DNA of 64,000 bases from Aminobacter aganoensis (GCF_014206975.1 NZ_JACHOU010000001.1:62001-126000), one strand, 5' to 3'. Shown: positions 39,836-50,261, counted from the stretch's first letter. Numbers and translations: made by a program. Notes: a model not told the origin generated them from the sequence alone.

Positions 39836-41374
39836 ATGTCGACGCCCATTCTCGAGATATCAGGAGTTTCGAAGTCGTTCGGCGCCATCAAGGCGCTGAC
39901 CGGCATCGATTTCTCGCTCGCCCCCGGCGAGGTGCACGCGCTCTGCGGCGAGAACGGCGCCGGCAAGTCGACGCTGATGAACATCATTGCCGGCGTGCTC
40001 CAGCCCGACGAGGGCGATATCCGCATATCAGGCGAGCGCGCCGTGATTGCCAATCCAGCCGCAGCCCAGCGGCTTGGCATCGCGCTGGTGCACCAGGAGA
40101 TCGCGCTCTGCCCCGATGCGACGGTGGCCGAGAACATCTTCATGCCGGCGATCAACACCCGCCGCGCGCCACTGATGAATTTCCGCACCCTGCAGGCCGA
40201 GGCGCAAAAGGTGATGGACCTTCTGGCGCCCATCCCGGTGCGCACCAAGGTCGGTGACCTCTCCATTTCCAACCAGCAACTCGTCGAGATCGCCAAGGCG
40301 CTGACGCTCGACTGCCGTGTGCTGATCCTCGACGAGCCTACGGCGGCACTGACCGAGCCGGAGGCGCAGCGCCTGTTCGCTATCGTCCGCGAACTCAGGT
40401 CGCGCGGCATCTCCATCATCTACATCAGCCACCGCATGGCCGAGATATTCTCGCTGTGCGACCGGGTGACTGTATTCCGCGATGGCCGCTACGTCGCCAC
40501 CGACGAGATTGCGGCGACTTCGCCCGACGAGATCGTGCGCAAGATGGTCGGCCGCGAGATCGCCCAGCTTTATCCCGACAAGCTCGCAGCGGACGAAGCG
40601 CCTGGCCAGCCACTGCTGAAGGTTTCCAACCTGTCGGACGGCAGCCGCTGCTTCGACGTCGGCCTGGAGCTCCGTGCTGGCGAGATCCTCGGCATCGGCG
40701 GCCTGATCGGCTCGGGCCGCAGCGAGATGGCGCAGACGCTGTGCGGCCTCAGGCCGTCGGCTTCAGGCGACGTCGAAATCGACGGCAAGCCTGTTCGGAT
40801 TTCCGCATATGCCGACGCGGTGAAGGCCGGCCTGGTCTATCTCTCCGAGGACCGCAAGGGCTCGGGTGTCTTCCTCGACATGTCGATCGCGGCCAACGTT
40901 TCGGCACTCGACCTCGGCAAGCTCACGGGAAAGCTCGGTCTGCTCGACCGTCGTGCCGAAACCGCCCAGGCGACGGAACTGGCGAAGCGGCTTGGCGTGC
41001 GCATGGCGGGCGTGGGTGCGGCCGTCTCGACGCTCAGCGGCGGCAACCAGCAGAAAGTGGCTATCGCCAAGCAGCTGTCGGTCGGCCCCAGGGTGATGAT
41101 CATGGACGAGCCGACGCGCGGCATCGATGTCGGCGCCAAGGCCGAGATCCATCGCCTGCTGCGCGACCTTGCCAGGCGCGGCGTCGGCATCGTCGTCATC
41201 TCCTCCGAAATGCCTGAACTCATCGGCCTGTGCGACCGCGTGCTGGTGGTCCGAGAGGGCAGGGTAGCGGGCGAACTCGTGGCCGACGAACTCAGCGAGG
41301 AAGCCATCATCATGCTCGCCTCCGGCGTTTCAAACTCACAGAACACCAAGCAGCAGGCTCAAAATGTCGCCTAG
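39836..41374 (+). CDS. sugar ABC transporter ATP-binding protein (RbsA/MglA type)
   Basis: The product is 512 aa with two ABC domains in one chain. The first has Walker [10 protein letters not shown] (38-46) and Walker [13 protein letters not shown]. The second has a degenerate Walker A (GLIGSGRSE), but intact LSGGNQQK and [13 protein letters not shown], as normal for this family. It powers uptake with the neighbouring binding protein and permease. Confidence 0.95.
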   Translation: MSTPILEISGVSKSFGAIKALTGIDFSLAPGEVHALCGENGAGKSTLMNIIAGVLQPDEGDIRISGERAVIANPAAAQRLGIALVHQEIALCPDATVAENIFMPAINTRRAPLMNFRTLQAEAQKVMDLLAPIPVRTKVGDLSISNQQLVEIAKALTLDCRVLILDEPTAALTEPEAQRLFAIVRELRSRGISIIYISHRMAEIFSLCDRVTVFRDGRYVATDEIAATSPDEIVRKMVGREIAQLYPDKLAADEAPGQPLLKVSNLSDGSRCFDVGLELRAGEILGIGGLIGSGRSEMAQTLCGLRPSASGDVEIDGKPVRISAYADAVKAGLVYLSEDRKGSGVFLDMSIAANVSALDLGKLTGKLGLLDRRAETAQATELAKRLGVRMAGVGAAVSTLSGGNQQKVAIAKQLSVGPRVMIMDEPTRGIDVGAKAEIHRLLRDLARRGVGIVVISSEMPELIGLCDRVLVVREGRVAGELVADELSEEAIIMLASGVSNSQNTKQQAQNVA

Positions 41375-41393
41375 GGAAGCGGAAGCACCGATC

Positions 41394-42380
41394 ATGACGG
41401 CTCAGATCAAGACCGAAGGGCAGGGCGCGCGCTGGAACCTGGCGCGGCTGGGCTCGATGCGCGAGGCGGGGCTGATCGTCATCATCCTGGCGCTGTGCAT
41501 CGCCATGTCGTTCGCCTCGCCGCACTTCCTGACATGGGGCAACTTCCGCGCCATGCTGATGAGTTTCTCCATCGAGGGCATCGTCGTCGTCGGCATGACC
41601 ATCCTGTTGATCGTCGGCGGCATAGACCTGTCGGTCGGCTCGGTCGTCGCCTTTTCGATGGTCGTGTCCGGCGCCCTGTTCCTGGCCGGGCTCGACCCGT
41701 GGACCGCAAGCCTCATCGGCATCGCCGTCAGCGCGCTGATCGGTGCGGTCATGGGTTTCTTCGTCACCGTGGTCGGGCTCAACCACTTCATCACCTCGCT
41801 GGCGGCGATGGTGATCGTGCGCGGCCTGTGCCTGATCGTCACCAAGGGCACGCCGCTGTCGCTGTTCACCCTGCCGCCGGCCTTCAAGGCGATCGGCCAG
41901 GGCAGCTTCCAGGGCGTCCCTTATGTCATCATCATCTTCGTGGTGGTGGTTGCGGTCTTCGACTTCCTGCTGCGGCGGGCGACCGCGTTCCGCAAGGTGT
42001 TCTACACCGGCTCCAACGAAAAGGCGGCCCAGTATTCGGGCATCCGCACCAAGCAGGTGAAATTCTGGGTGACGGTGCTGAGTTCGACGCTCGCAGGCTT
42101 TGCCGGTGTCATCTACATGTCTCGCTTTGGTGCTGCGACGCCTACCTTCGGCGCCGGAATGGAACTCAACATCATCGCCGCAGCCGTCATCGGCGGGGCA
42201 TCGCTCAATGGCGGCTCGGGTACCATCTTCGGCGCCATCCTCGGCATGGCGCTGCTGTCGGTGGTCACCAGCTCGCTGATCCTGCTCGACATCTCGGTCT
42301 ACTGGCAGGACATGATCAAGGGCTGCATCCTGCTCGCCGCCGTCTCCATCGACCACCTGCTTCACCGCAGGAAGGCATGA
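41394..42380 (+). CDS. sugar ABC transporter permease (RbsC type)
   Basis: The product is 328 aa from the ATG at 41394, which has GGAAG upstream; an ATG at 41364 overlapping the previous gene would add ten residues and is also possible. About nine hydrophobic helices are present, with family segments GGIDLSVGSVVAFSMV and AAAVIGGASLNGGSGTIFGA. A single permease gene implies a homodimeric channel. Its end is 14 bases before the regulator gene. Confidence 0.93.
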   Translation: MTAQIKTEGQGARWNLARLGSMREAGLIVIILALCIAMSFASPHFLTWGNFRAMLMSFSIEGIVVVGMTILLIVGGIDLSVGSVVAFSMVVSGALFLAGLDPWTASLIGIAVSALIGAVMGFFVTVVGLNHFITSLAAMVIVRGLCLIVTKGTPLSLFTLPPAFKAIGQGSFQGVPYVIIIFVVVVAVFDFLLRRATAFRKVFYTGSNEKAAQYSGIRTKQVKFWVTVLSSTLAGFAGVIYMSRFGAATPTFGAGMELNIIAAAVIGGASLNGGSGTIFGAILGMALLSVVTSSLILLDISVYWQDMIKGCILLAAVSIDHLLHRRKA

Positions 42381-42394
42381 AGGGGAGACGGACA

Positions 42395-43375
42395 ATGGCC
42401 AACGGCAGCTCACGCGACGAAATCTCCGGCGCCCGCCAGATGCACCAGGCGCTCGTGCTCCACTACATGGAAGGCAAGACCCAGGCGGAGATCGCCCATG
42501 AACTCGGCATCTCTCACGCCACCGTCAACCGCCTGATCAAGCGCGGCCACCAGATGGGTCTGGTCGAGATCAGGATCAAATCGCCGATCGAGCATCTGGT
42601 CGACATCGAGGCAAGGCTGGTGGCGCTGGGCGGGCTCAAGCGCGCCGTGGTCGTTCCTTCGCTCGGCGACAATCCGCAGACGGCGTTGCAACGTGTTGGC
42701 GAAGCCGCAGCGACGCTGCTGCAGGATACGATCAAGGATGGCGACACCATCTCCATCACCGGCGGCAAGGGCGTTTCGGCCGTGGTCGCCGGGTTGAACG
42801 GTGGCCGCCAGGTCAAGGTCGAGGTCATCCCGGCGACCGGGTTGGTACAGGGCAAGCACTATACCGACGTCAACCACGTGGCGTCGCTGCTGGCCGACAA
42901 GCTCGGCGGCCGCGCCTATCAGGTGCACGCGCCGCTGTTTGCCGACAGCCCCGAGCAGCGCAACATGCTGATGGGGGTCAGCTCCGTCTCCGACGTGTTC
43001 CGCAAGGCGCGCGAGGCCAATGTCGCGGTGGTCGGCATAGGCTCGATCCTGACCGACGATTCCAGCTATTACGACCTGCATCCCATGTCGAGCACGGACC
43101 GGCAGGCCATCGAACGCTCAGGCGCGGCGGGCGAGCTTCTCGCCCATCTCGTCGATGCCGACGGCAAGGTCTGCGACTACAGCCTCAACCGTTGCCTGGT
43201 GTCGCTGACGCTCGAAGAATTTGCCACCATCCCGCGCACCATCGGCATCGCCAGCGGCACAAGCAAGGTCGCCCCCATCCTCAGCGCCATGCGCGGCCAC
43301 CACCTCGAAACCATCGTTACCGACGAAGCCACGGCCTTGCAGGTCCTGGAACTCGCCGAAGGAAAAAGACCATGA
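42395..43375 (+). CDS. SorC/DeoR-type sugar-binding transcriptional regulator
   Basis: The product is 326 aa from the ATG at 42395 (AGGGGAG seven bases upstream). An N-terminal helix-turn-helix (about 28-60, KTQAEIAHELGISHATVNRL) precedes a C-terminal effector domain of the SorC type, which binds phosphorylated sugars. It lies within the operon it probably regulates. The stop overlaps the next start (ATGA). The perfect palindrome at 38563-38578 is its likely operator. Confidence 0.9.
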   Translation: MANGSSRDEISGARQMHQALVLHYMEGKTQAEIAHELGISHATVNRLIKRGHQMGLVEIRIKSPIEHLVDIEARLVALGGLKRAVVVPSLGDNPQTALQRVGEAAATLLQDTIKDGDTISITGGKGVSAVVAGLNGGRQVKVEVIPATGLVQGKHYTDVNHVASLLADKLGGRAYQVHAPLFADSPEQRNMLMGVSSVSDVFRKAREANVAVVGIGSILTDDSSYYDLHPMSSTDRQAIERSGAAGELLAHLVDADGKVCDYSLNRCLVSLTLEEFATIPRTIGIASGTSKVAPILSAMRGHHLETIVTDEATALQVLELAEGKRP

Positions 43376-44361
43376 GCCAGCTTGTTCGCAACATCGGTCG
43401 CTCGGGCATCGCCGCATCTGGCGTCGGTCTCGGCACCTGGGCCATCGGTGGCTGGATGTGGGGCGGGACCGACGAGGAGGCCTCGATTGCCGCGATCCAG
43501 GCCTCCATCGACGCCGGCGTGTCGCTGATCGACACCGCGCCCGCCTACGGCCTTGGGCGCAGCGAGGAGATTGTCGGCAAGGCCATCCGCGGCCGGCGCG
43601 ACAAGGTGGTGATCGCCACCAAATGCGGGCTCAACTGGCATTCCGGCAAGGGCAACCATTTTTTCGATCAGGACGGGCTGTCTGTTCATCGCTATCTCGG
43701 CGCCGACGGCATCGCCCATGAAGTGGAGCAGAGCCTGCGCCGTCTCGGCACCGACCGCATCGACCTCTACATCACCCATTGGCAGGACCCGACGACGCCG
43801 GTCGCCGAGACGATGGACACGCTCCTGCGGCTCAAGCAGCAAGGCAAGATCGGCGCCATCGGCGCGAGCAATGTCGATCCAGATGAGATGAAGGCTTATA
43901 TCGCCGCTGGCCAGCTCGACGCGATCCAGGAGCGTTACTCGATGATCGATCGCGAGATCGAGGGCACGCTTTTGCCGATCACGCGGGCCAACGATGTCGC
44001 CACTCTCAGCTATTCGTCGCTGGCGCTCGGCCTGCTCTCAGGCGCCATCGACCCGTCTAGGCGGTTCGAGGGCGACGATCAGCGCAAGGACAATCCGCGC
44101 TTCTCGGAAGCCAACAGGCAGAAGGTGGCGGAACTCAAGGCTGCGATCATGCCTGTCATCGACCGCCACAAGGCGAGCATGGCGCAGGTGGTGATCGCCT
44201 GGACGCTGGCCCAGCCCGGCATCACCTTCGCCCTGTGCGGCGCCCGCAACCCGGCGCAGGCGCTCGACAATGCGCGGGCCGGCCAGATCAGGCTCGATGC
44301 CGACGATCTGGCAGCCCTCGACAACGCCATTTCCAGGCATCTCGTCGCCATGGACGCCTGA
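43372..44361 (+). CDS. aldo/keto reductase
   Basis: The product is 329 aa. The AKR catalytic tetrad is D54, Y59, K84 and H136 (IDTAPAYG, ATKCG, ITHWQD). It is a soluble NADP(H)-linked oxidoreductase likely to interconvert a sugar and a polyol or lactone. It overlaps the regulator gene by four bases, which firmly ties it to this operon. Confidence 0.93.
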   Translation: MSQLVRNIGRSGIAASGVGLGTWAIGGWMWGGTDEEASIAAIQASIDAGVSLIDTAPAYGLGRSEEIVGKAIRGRRDKVVIATKCGLNWHSGKGNHFFDQDGLSVHRYLGADGIAHEVEQSLRRLGTDRIDLYITHWQDPTTPVAETMDTLLRLKQQGKIGAIGASNVDPDEMKAYIAAGQLDAIQERYSMIDREIEGTLLPITRANDVATLSYSSLALGLLSGAIDPSRRFEGDDQRKDNPRFSEANRQKVAELKAAIMPVIDRHKASMAQVVIAWTLAQPGITFALCGARNPAQALDNARAGQIRLDADDLAALDNAISRHLVAMDA

Positions 44362-44382
44362 CCGAAGGAAGCCATCCTCACC

Positions 44383-46110
44383 ATGAATCGCAGCGAAACC
44401 ATAGCCGGCCTCAAGGGCCGGAACGGCCCCGCCGTGCTCGTGATCGGGGGCGGCATCAACGGCATCAGCGTCTTCCGCGAGCTGGCGCTGCAGGGCGTCG
44501 ATGTGCTCCTGGCCGAAAAGGGCGACTATTGCTCGGGGGCGAGTGCGGCCCTGTCGCGCATGGTGCATGGCGGCCTGCGCTATCTCGAGAACGGCGAGTT
44601 CAAGCTGGTGCGGGAGTCGTTGCTGGAGCGCGACAGGCTGCTGAAAAATGCCCCGCATTTCGTGGCACCTCTGCCAACGACAGTGCCGATCTTCGACGTA
44701 TTGTCCGGCATCACCAACAGTGCCTTCCGCTTCCTCGGCCTGACCCGCCGGCCGGGCCGGCGGGGTGCGGTGGTCATCAAGGCCGGCCTTGCCGTCTATG
44801 ACATGCTGACCGCCAGCCGTAGGCTGATGCCCAAGCACATTTTCCGCAGCCGGGCCGAGACACTGAAGACCTGGCCCGCAATCAATTCCGATATCCGCAA
44901 TTCGGCGACCTACTACGACGCCTGGGTCAGCCGGCCCGAACGGCTGGGTGTCGAGATGCTGAACGACGCGCTGGCGGCCAATCCCGCGGCGCGGGCGCTG
45001 AACCATGCGCAAGTCAGCGGCGACGCCGACGGCGTGGTGCTGACCGATACGCTGACCGGCGAGACGGTCCGGCTCCATCCGAAGCTGATCGTCAACGCGA
45101 CAGGCGGTTGGATCGACCTGACCAATGCGGGCCTAGGCGCTTCGATGCCCAAAATGATGGGCGGCACCAAGGGCTCGCATCTGATCGTCGCCAACAGCGA
45201 ACTGCACGACGCGCTCTCAGGCCACATGATCTATTACGAGAACGAGGACGGGCGCATCTGTATCCTGTTTCCCTATCTCGGCAACGTGCTGGTGGGTTCG
45301 ACCGACATCCGTGTCGACGATCCCGACCAGGTGCGCTGCGAGACCGACGAGCGCGACTACATCCTGCAGTCGCTGGCCTTCGTTTTTCCACATATTCGCA
45401 TCGCGCCCGAGGAAATCGTCTTCCAGTTCGCCGGCGTGCGTCCGCTTCCGGCCAGCGACGACAGCTTCACCGGCCGCATCCCGCGCGACCATTTCTGCGA
45501 GGCGGTGCCGGGCAACGGCGCGTTGCCCGAAATGTTGTGCATGATCGGCGGCAAGTGGACCACCTTCCGCTCCTTCGGCGCGTTGGCGGCCGACATGGCG
45601 CTGCAACGGCTTGGCATGAAGCGGGTCAGCAACACCGAGGATATGGCGATCGGCGGCGGCCGTGATTTTCCTGCCGATGCTGAACGCTGGATCGCCAAGA
45701 AAGCGGCACTTTCGGGACTGGCAATGCCGCGTATGCGCGAGCTGTTCGAGCGCTATGGCACCGACGCTGCGACAGTCGCCGGCGGTCTCGGCGATGACGA
45801 GATGCTTTCAGGCTGCAGCTATTCGGTTGGCGAGCTCCGGCAGCTGATTGCGCGCGAGCATGTCGAAAAACTCGACGATCTGCTTCTTCGGCGCACCACC
45901 ATCGGCGTGACCGGCAAGCTCACGTCAGACCTCATCGCCGAGGCCATCGACATCCTCGCGGCGGCCAAGGGCTGGGATGCCGCCCGCCGCGCCCGTGAGC
46001 GCGACGATTTCCTCGCCCTGCTGGAAAGCCGGCACGGGCTCGACGCCACCAAGCTCTCAGCAAGATCCGAAAGGAGCGCAGAATGCGCATCAGCCCTAAA
46101 GTCCGCATGA
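44383..46110 (+). CDS. GlpD-like FAD-dependent polyol/glycerol phosphate dehydrogenase
   Basis: The product is 575 aa. The N-terminal FAD motif is IGGGINGISVFRELALQG (from residue 21). The GlpD signature MVHGGLRYLENGEF and a C-terminal DAO_C domain are present. GlpD oxidises sn-glycerol 3-phosphate to DHAP and passes electrons to quinone; the paralogue EryB oxidises a phosphorylated tetritol. In this operon a polyol phosphate substrate is as likely as glycerol 3-phosphate. It overlaps the aldolase gene by 28 bases. Confidence 0.88.
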   Translation: MNRSETIAGLKGRNGPAVLVIGGGINGISVFRELALQGVDVLLAEKGDYCSGASAALSRMVHGGLRYLENGEFKLVRESLLERDRLLKNAPHFVAPLPTTVPIFDVLSGITNSAFRFLGLTRRPGRRGAVVIKAGLAVYDMLTASRRLMPKHIFRSRAETLKTWPAINSDIRNSATYYDAWVSRPERLGVEMLNDALAANPAARALNHAQVSGDADGVVLTDTLTGETVRLHPKLIVNATGGWIDLTNAGLGASMPKMMGGTKGSHLIVANSELHDALSGHMIYYENEDGRICILFPYLGNVLVGSTDIRVDDPDQVRCETDERDYILQSLAFVFPHIRIAPEEIVFQFAGVRPLPASDDSFTGRIPRDHFCEAVPGNGALPEMLCMIGGKWTTFRSFGALAADMALQRLGMKRVSNTEDMAIGGGRDFPADAERWIAKKAALSGLAMPRMRELFERYGTDAATVAGGLGDDEMLSGCSYSVGELRQLIAREHVEKLDDLLLRRTTIGVTGKLTSDLIAEAIDILAAAKGWDAARRARERDDFLALLESRHGLDATKLSARSERSAECASALKSA

Positions 46111-46928
46111 ACCGCCTGTTCGCCAACGGGCGTTGCCTCGACGTCGCCATCGACCATGGCGTCTGCAACGAACCGTCCTTCCTCGACGGATTGGAAGATG
46201 TCGCCGGCGTAGTCGACCAGCTGGTCGCGGCCCGCCCCGATGCGATCCAGATGAATTTCGGTCAGGCCGACCTGTTGCAGGAGCGTCCCGGCAAGGACAA
46301 GCCGGCGCTGGTCATGCGCATTGACATGGGCAATCCCTACAACAAGACCCGTCATCGCCACATGTGGGCGCTGCTGCAGAACGAGCACGAGCCGCTGATC
46401 GGCGCGCTGGCGATGGATGCGGCCTGCGTGGTGGTCAACCTGTTCATGCTGCCCGACGAGCCGGACCTGTTCCGCCAGTGCGTGCAGAACATTGCGCGCG
46501 TCCGCGCCGACTGCGACAAATACTGCATGCCGCTGATGATCGAACCACTGGCGATGCTGCCCAACTCCGAACGCGGAGGCTACATGGTCGATGGCGATGC
46601 CGAGAAGATCGTGACGCTGACGCGGCTTGCGCGCGAGATGGGCGCCGACATCGTCAAGGCCGATCCGACCACCGAGGCAGCCGAATTCCACCGCGTCGTC
46701 GAGGCCGCGCGCTGTCCGGTTCTTGTGCGCGGCGGCGGCAAGGAGGATCTGCGGGTCGTGTTCGACAAGTCGGCGGCGCTGATGGCGCAGGGCGCCCACG
46801 GCATGGTCTATGGCCGCAACATCTACCAGCACGCCAATCCGCGTGCGGTTGTCGCCGGCCTGATGGCGATTATCCATCAGGGTGCCGATGGCGCTACCGC
46901 ATGGGATCGCTACAGCAGCGTAAGCTAG
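46083..46928 (+). CDS. class I DhnA/LsrF-type aldolase
   Basis: The product is 281 aa, a TIM barrel of the DeoC/FbaB (DhnA) type. The likely Schiff-base lysine is K192 in DIVKADPTTE, and a conserved AIDHG lies near residues 22-26. It should cleave a phosphorylated ketose to DHAP or a related product plus an aldehyde. The ATG has AAGGAG upstream inside the GlpD-like gene. It combines with the kinase gene downstream in a phosphorylation-then-cleavage scheme. Confidence 0.88.
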   Translation: MRISPKVRMNRLFANGRCLDVAIDHGVCNEPSFLDGLEDVAGVVDQLVAARPDAIQMNFGQADLLQERPGKDKPALVMRIDMGNPYNKTRHRHMWALLQNEHEPLIGALAMDAACVVVNLFMLPDEPDLFRQCVQNIARVRADCDKYCMPLMIEPLAMLPNSERGGYMVDGDAEKIVTLTRLAREMGADIVKADPTTEAAEFHRVVEAARCPVLVRGGGKEDLRVVFDKSAALMAQGAHGMVYGRNIYQHANPRAVVAGLMAIIHQGADGATAWDRYSSVS

Positions 46929-47035
46929 GCCGAGGACTCGCGAGCCGGGAAAGGGCTTGCGCGCATTCGAGAGACAAACGGAGCCTGGTCCCCATCGATG
47001 GAGGCGGATCGGCTCGAAGGCCTTGGGAGGGACTC

Positions 47036-48550
47036 ATGGCAGGATACATTCTCGGCCTCGATGCCGGTAACACCGTCATCAAGGCCGTGCTGTTCGACCT
47101 CGAAGGCCGCGAACTGGCACTGGCCGCCAAGGACGGCAAGTCGTGCATGTCCAAGCCCGGTCACGTCGAGCGCGATCTGGGCGAGTTGTGGCGCAATGCC
47201 GTCGAGGTCATCGGTCAGTGCATCACGCGTGCCGGTGTCGATGCGCGCAAGATCCTGGCCGTCGGCTGCGCCGGCCACGGCAACGGGCTCTATGCGTTGG
47301 ACAGCGACGGCGAACCGCTTGTCGGCATTCAGTCCCTCGACACCCGCGCCGCAACGCTCGTCTCGGAATGGCAAAGGCAGGGTGTCGGCGAGCGCACCTA
47401 TCCCTATTGCCTGCAGAAGCCCTGGGCGGCGCAGACGCCGACCCTGCTGGCCTGGCTGAAGCGCCACGATCCCATGCTCTACGGGCGCATCGGCACCGTG
47501 TTCCTGTGCAAGGATTTCGTCGTCAACCGGCTGACCGATGCACGCTCGACAGACGCCACGGACATGTCGGGTTGCGGCCTGCTGGCCATGCCCGGGCGTC
47601 GTTATGACGGCCGGCTACTCGCCGCCTACGGCCTCGGGGAATGTGAGCCGATACTTCCGCCGGTGCTGGAATCGGCCGAGATCGCCGGTCGCATTTCGCC
47701 TGAGGTTGCACGCCTGACCGGTTTGGCGGACGGCACGCCCGTCATCGCCGGGCTGTTCGACGTGGTTGCCAGCGCGATCGGCTCGGGCGTCACCCGCACG
47801 GGGGCTGCATCGATCATCGCCGGCACCTGGAGCATCAACCAGGTGATCACCGACGAGCCGATCCGCGACCCCTCGATCTTCATGCTGTCGACCTACGATC
47901 CCGCGCGGTACCTGGTGATCGAGTCCAGCGCGACATCGGCCGCCAATCTCGAATGGATCGTGCGCGAATTCTTCGAGCACGAACACGAATCCGGCCGCTC
48001 GCCCTTCGAACTCTGCGGTGAGCTGGTCGCCTCGGTCGATCCCACCGGTGATGTGCCGATCTACCAACCCTATCTCTATGGCGCGCAGGTCAATGGCCAG
48101 GCCCGCGCCGGCTTCTACGGCATCGCCGGCTGGCACAGCCGAGCCCATCTGCTGCGGGCGCTGTTCGAAGGCGTGGTGTTCGAGCATCGGCGTCACGTCG
48201 AAACGCTACGCGCCGCAGGTGCGGTGATCGACGAGGCGGTGCTGTCGGGCGGCGGCTCGCGCAGCGCCATCTGGCCGCAGATCTTCGCCGACGTGCTGGG
48301 CCTGCCGGTGACCGTTGCGCGCAGCCGCGAGACGGGTGCGCTCGGTGCTGCCATCGCCGCCGCCACTGGCGTTGGCGTGTTCAGGGACTTCGCCGAGGGC
48401 GCGGCAGCCATGACGGCTGTGGCGCGCCACTATCAGCCCAATGGCGGGGTGGCGCTGGCCTATGGACGGCGCTACCGGCTTTATGGCGAGATCAACAAGG
48501 CGATGACGCCTCTGTGGCAGAGCATGGCGAGCGAACAGGTTGAGGTATGA
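47036..48550 (+). CDS. FGGY-family carbohydrate kinase
   Basis: The product is 504 aa from the ATG at 47036 (TTGGGAGG five bases upstream). Features are the N-terminal phosphate loop LGLDAGNTVIKAVLFD, the likely catalytic D242 (IAGLFDVVAS) and C-terminal VLSGGGSRSAIWPQ plus RSRETGALGAA. It phosphorylates a sugar or polyol with ATP; the substrate is unassigned. The stop overlaps the GMC gene start (ATGA). Confidence 0.92.
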   Translation: MAGYILGLDAGNTVIKAVLFDLEGRELALAAKDGKSCMSKPGHVERDLGELWRNAVEVIGQCITRAGVDARKILAVGCAGHGNGLYALDSDGEPLVGIQSLDTRAATLVSEWQRQGVGERTYPYCLQKPWAAQTPTLLAWLKRHDPMLYGRIGTVFLCKDFVVNRLTDARSTDATDMSGCGLLAMPGRRYDGRLLAAYGLGECEPILPPVLESAEIAGRISPEVARLTGLADGTPVIAGLFDVVASAIGSGVTRTGAASIIAGTWSINQVITDEPIRDPSIFMLSTYDPARYLVIESSATSAANLEWIVREFFEHEHESGRSPFELCGELVASVDPTGDVPIYQPYLYGAQVNGQARAGFYGIAGWHSRAHLLRALFEGVVFEHRRHVETLRAAGAVIDEAVLSGGGSRSAIWPQIFADVLGLPVTVARSRETGALGAAIAAATGVGVFRDFAEGAAAMTAVARHYQPNGGVALAYGRRYRLYGEINKAMTPLWQSMASEQVEV

Positions 48551-50154
48551 CGGCGGCAAACGACTTCGGCACATATGATTTCGTCGTGGTCGGAGCCGGC
48601 TCGGCCGGCTGCGTGCTCGCCAACCGCCTGTCTGCCAATCCGAAAAACCGCGTGCTGCTGCTCGAGGCCGGCGGCAGCGATCGCTATCACTGGGTCAACA
48701 TCCCGATCGGTTATCTCTACTGCATGGGCAATCCGCGCACCGACTGGTTGATGAAGACAGAGGCCGAACCGGGCCTCAATGGCCGTGCCCTCAACTATCC
48801 CAGGGGCAAGGTTCTGGGCGGCTGCTCGTCGATAAACGGCATGATCTACATGCGCGGCCAGGCCGCCGACTATGACGGCTGGCGCCAGGCCGGCAATGTC
48901 GGCTGGGGCTGGGACGACGTCTTGCCCTATTTCCTGAAGTCCGAGGACTATCACGGTCCAGCGTCCGCCGGTCACGGCAAGGGCGGCGAATGGCGAGTCG
49001 AGCGCCAGCGCCTGTCCTGGCCGATCCTCGACGCCTTCCGCGATGCCGCCGAGGAGATCGGCGTTCCGCGCACCGACGATTTCAACCGGGGCACCAATGA
49101 GGGCTCCGGCTATTTCGAGGTCAACCAGAAGAAGGGCGTGCGCTGGAACACCTCCAAGGCCTTCCTGCGGCCGATCCTCAACCGGCCAAACCTGCGCGTC
49201 GTCACTGGCGCCGAGACCGAGCGGCTGGTGCTCGACGGGCGTCAGGTGCGCGGCGTCGTCTTCCGCCTGGACGGCAAGCTGTTTGAGGCCAAGGCCGGCG
49301 AGACGATCCTGGCGGCCGGCGCCATCAACTCGCCCAAGATCATGGAGCTGTCGGGCATCGGCCGGCCCGATGTGCTGTCGGAGCTCGGCATTGATGTCGC
49401 GCACCGGCTCGATGGCGTGGGCGAGGGGCTGCAGGACCATCTGCAGATCCGCACCGTCTTCAAGGTCCGGAACGCCTCGACACTGAACCAGCGTTACCAC
49501 AATCTCTTCAGCCGCGCGGGCATGGGCATCGAATATGCGCTCAAGCGCTCCGGCCCGCTGTCGATGGCGCCGAGCCAGCTCGGCATCTTCGCCCGCAGCG
49601 ACCCGCGGCTTGAGACGCCCGACCTCGAATATCACGTCCAGCCGCTCAGCACCGATCGACTGGGGGAACCGCTGCACCGCTTCCCGGCGGTGACGGTTTC
49701 CGTCTGCAACCTCAGGCCCGAAAGCCGCGGCACGGTGCATGCCGTTTCCGCCGATCCGCGCTCACCGGCCGCGATCCGCCCGAACTACCTGTCGACCGAA
49801 GGCGACCGCAATGTTGCCGTGGCCTCCATTCGCCATGTGCGCCGGCTGATGTCGACAAAGGCCATCGAGCGTTTCGCGCCCGAGGAAATCCTGCCCGGAC
49901 CGGCCATCGCCAGCGACGCTGACGTGCTGAACAAGATCGGCGACATCGCCACCACGATCTTCCACCCCGTCGGCACCTGCAAGATGGGCTCGGACCCCAC
50001 ATCGGTGGTCGACGGGCGGCTTCGAGTCCATGGCCTGTCCGACCTGCGCGTGGTCGACGCCTCGATCATGCCGTCGATTGTCTCGGGCAACACCAACTCG
50101 CCCGTCATCATGATCGCCGAAAAGGCGTCGGAGATGATCCTTGCCGACAGGTAA
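48547..50154 (+). CDS. GMC-family FAD oxidoreductase (choline dehydrogenase-like)
   Basis: The product is 535 aa. FAD motif VVVGAGSAGCVLANRL, GMC signature 1 (GGCSSINGMIYMRG) and signature 2 (AGAINSPKIMELSGIG) are present. The active pair H473 (FHPVGTCKMG) and N517 (GNTNSPVIM) are 44 residues apart, as in choline oxidase (466/510). It oxidises a primary or secondary alcohol. The ATGA overlap with the kinase links it to the carbohydrate operon, so a sugar alcohol is a more likely substrate than choline. Confidence 0.9.
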   Translation: MTAANDFGTYDFVVVGAGSAGCVLANRLSANPKNRVLLLEAGGSDRYHWVNIPIGYLYCMGNPRTDWLMKTEAEPGLNGRALNYPRGKVLGGCSSINGMIYMRGQAADYDGWRQAGNVGWGWDDVLPYFLKSEDYHGPASAGHGKGGEWRVERQRLSWPILDAFRDAAEEIGVPRTDDFNRGTNEGSGYFEVNQKKGVRWNTSKAFLRPILNRPNLRVVTGAETERLVLDGRQVRGVVFRLDGKLFEAKAGETILAAGAINSPKIMELSGIGRPDVLSELGIDVAHRLDGVGEGLQDHLQIRTVFKVRNASTLNQRYHNLFSRAGMGIEYALKRSGPLSMAPSQLGIFARSDPRLETPDLEYHVQPLSTDRLGEPLHRFPAVTVSVCNLRPESRGTVHAVSADPRSPAAIRPNYLSTEGDRNVAVASIRHVRRLMSTKAIERFAPEEILPGPAIASDADVLNKIGDIATTIFHPVGTCKMGSDPTSVVDGRLRVHGLSDLRVVDASIMPSIVSGNTNSPVIMIAEKASEMILADR

Positions 50155-50261
50155 CGTTGCCAGCAGTGCAGGCGACGACATGTTTGCGCGGGCACGCGGT
50201 GGATGCCACCGCGCCAGCAGGGCTGACAACATCGATCCACTCCCGTTGCGCCCAGCATCTG

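Noticed and set aside
38727-50154. Erythritol (ery) catabolic operon
   Set aside because: An FGGY kinase, a GlpD-like enzyme and a SorC-type regulator are shared, but the aldolase, aldo/keto reductase and GMC genes do not belong to it and the expected isomerase/epimerase genes are missing.
48547-50154. Choline dehydrogenase (betA) feeding betaine into the sarcosine operon
   Set aside because: Active-site residues are generic to the GMC family, and the gene is coupled by overlap to the sugar kinase, with no betB or betI nearby. Kept as choline dehydrogenase-like only.
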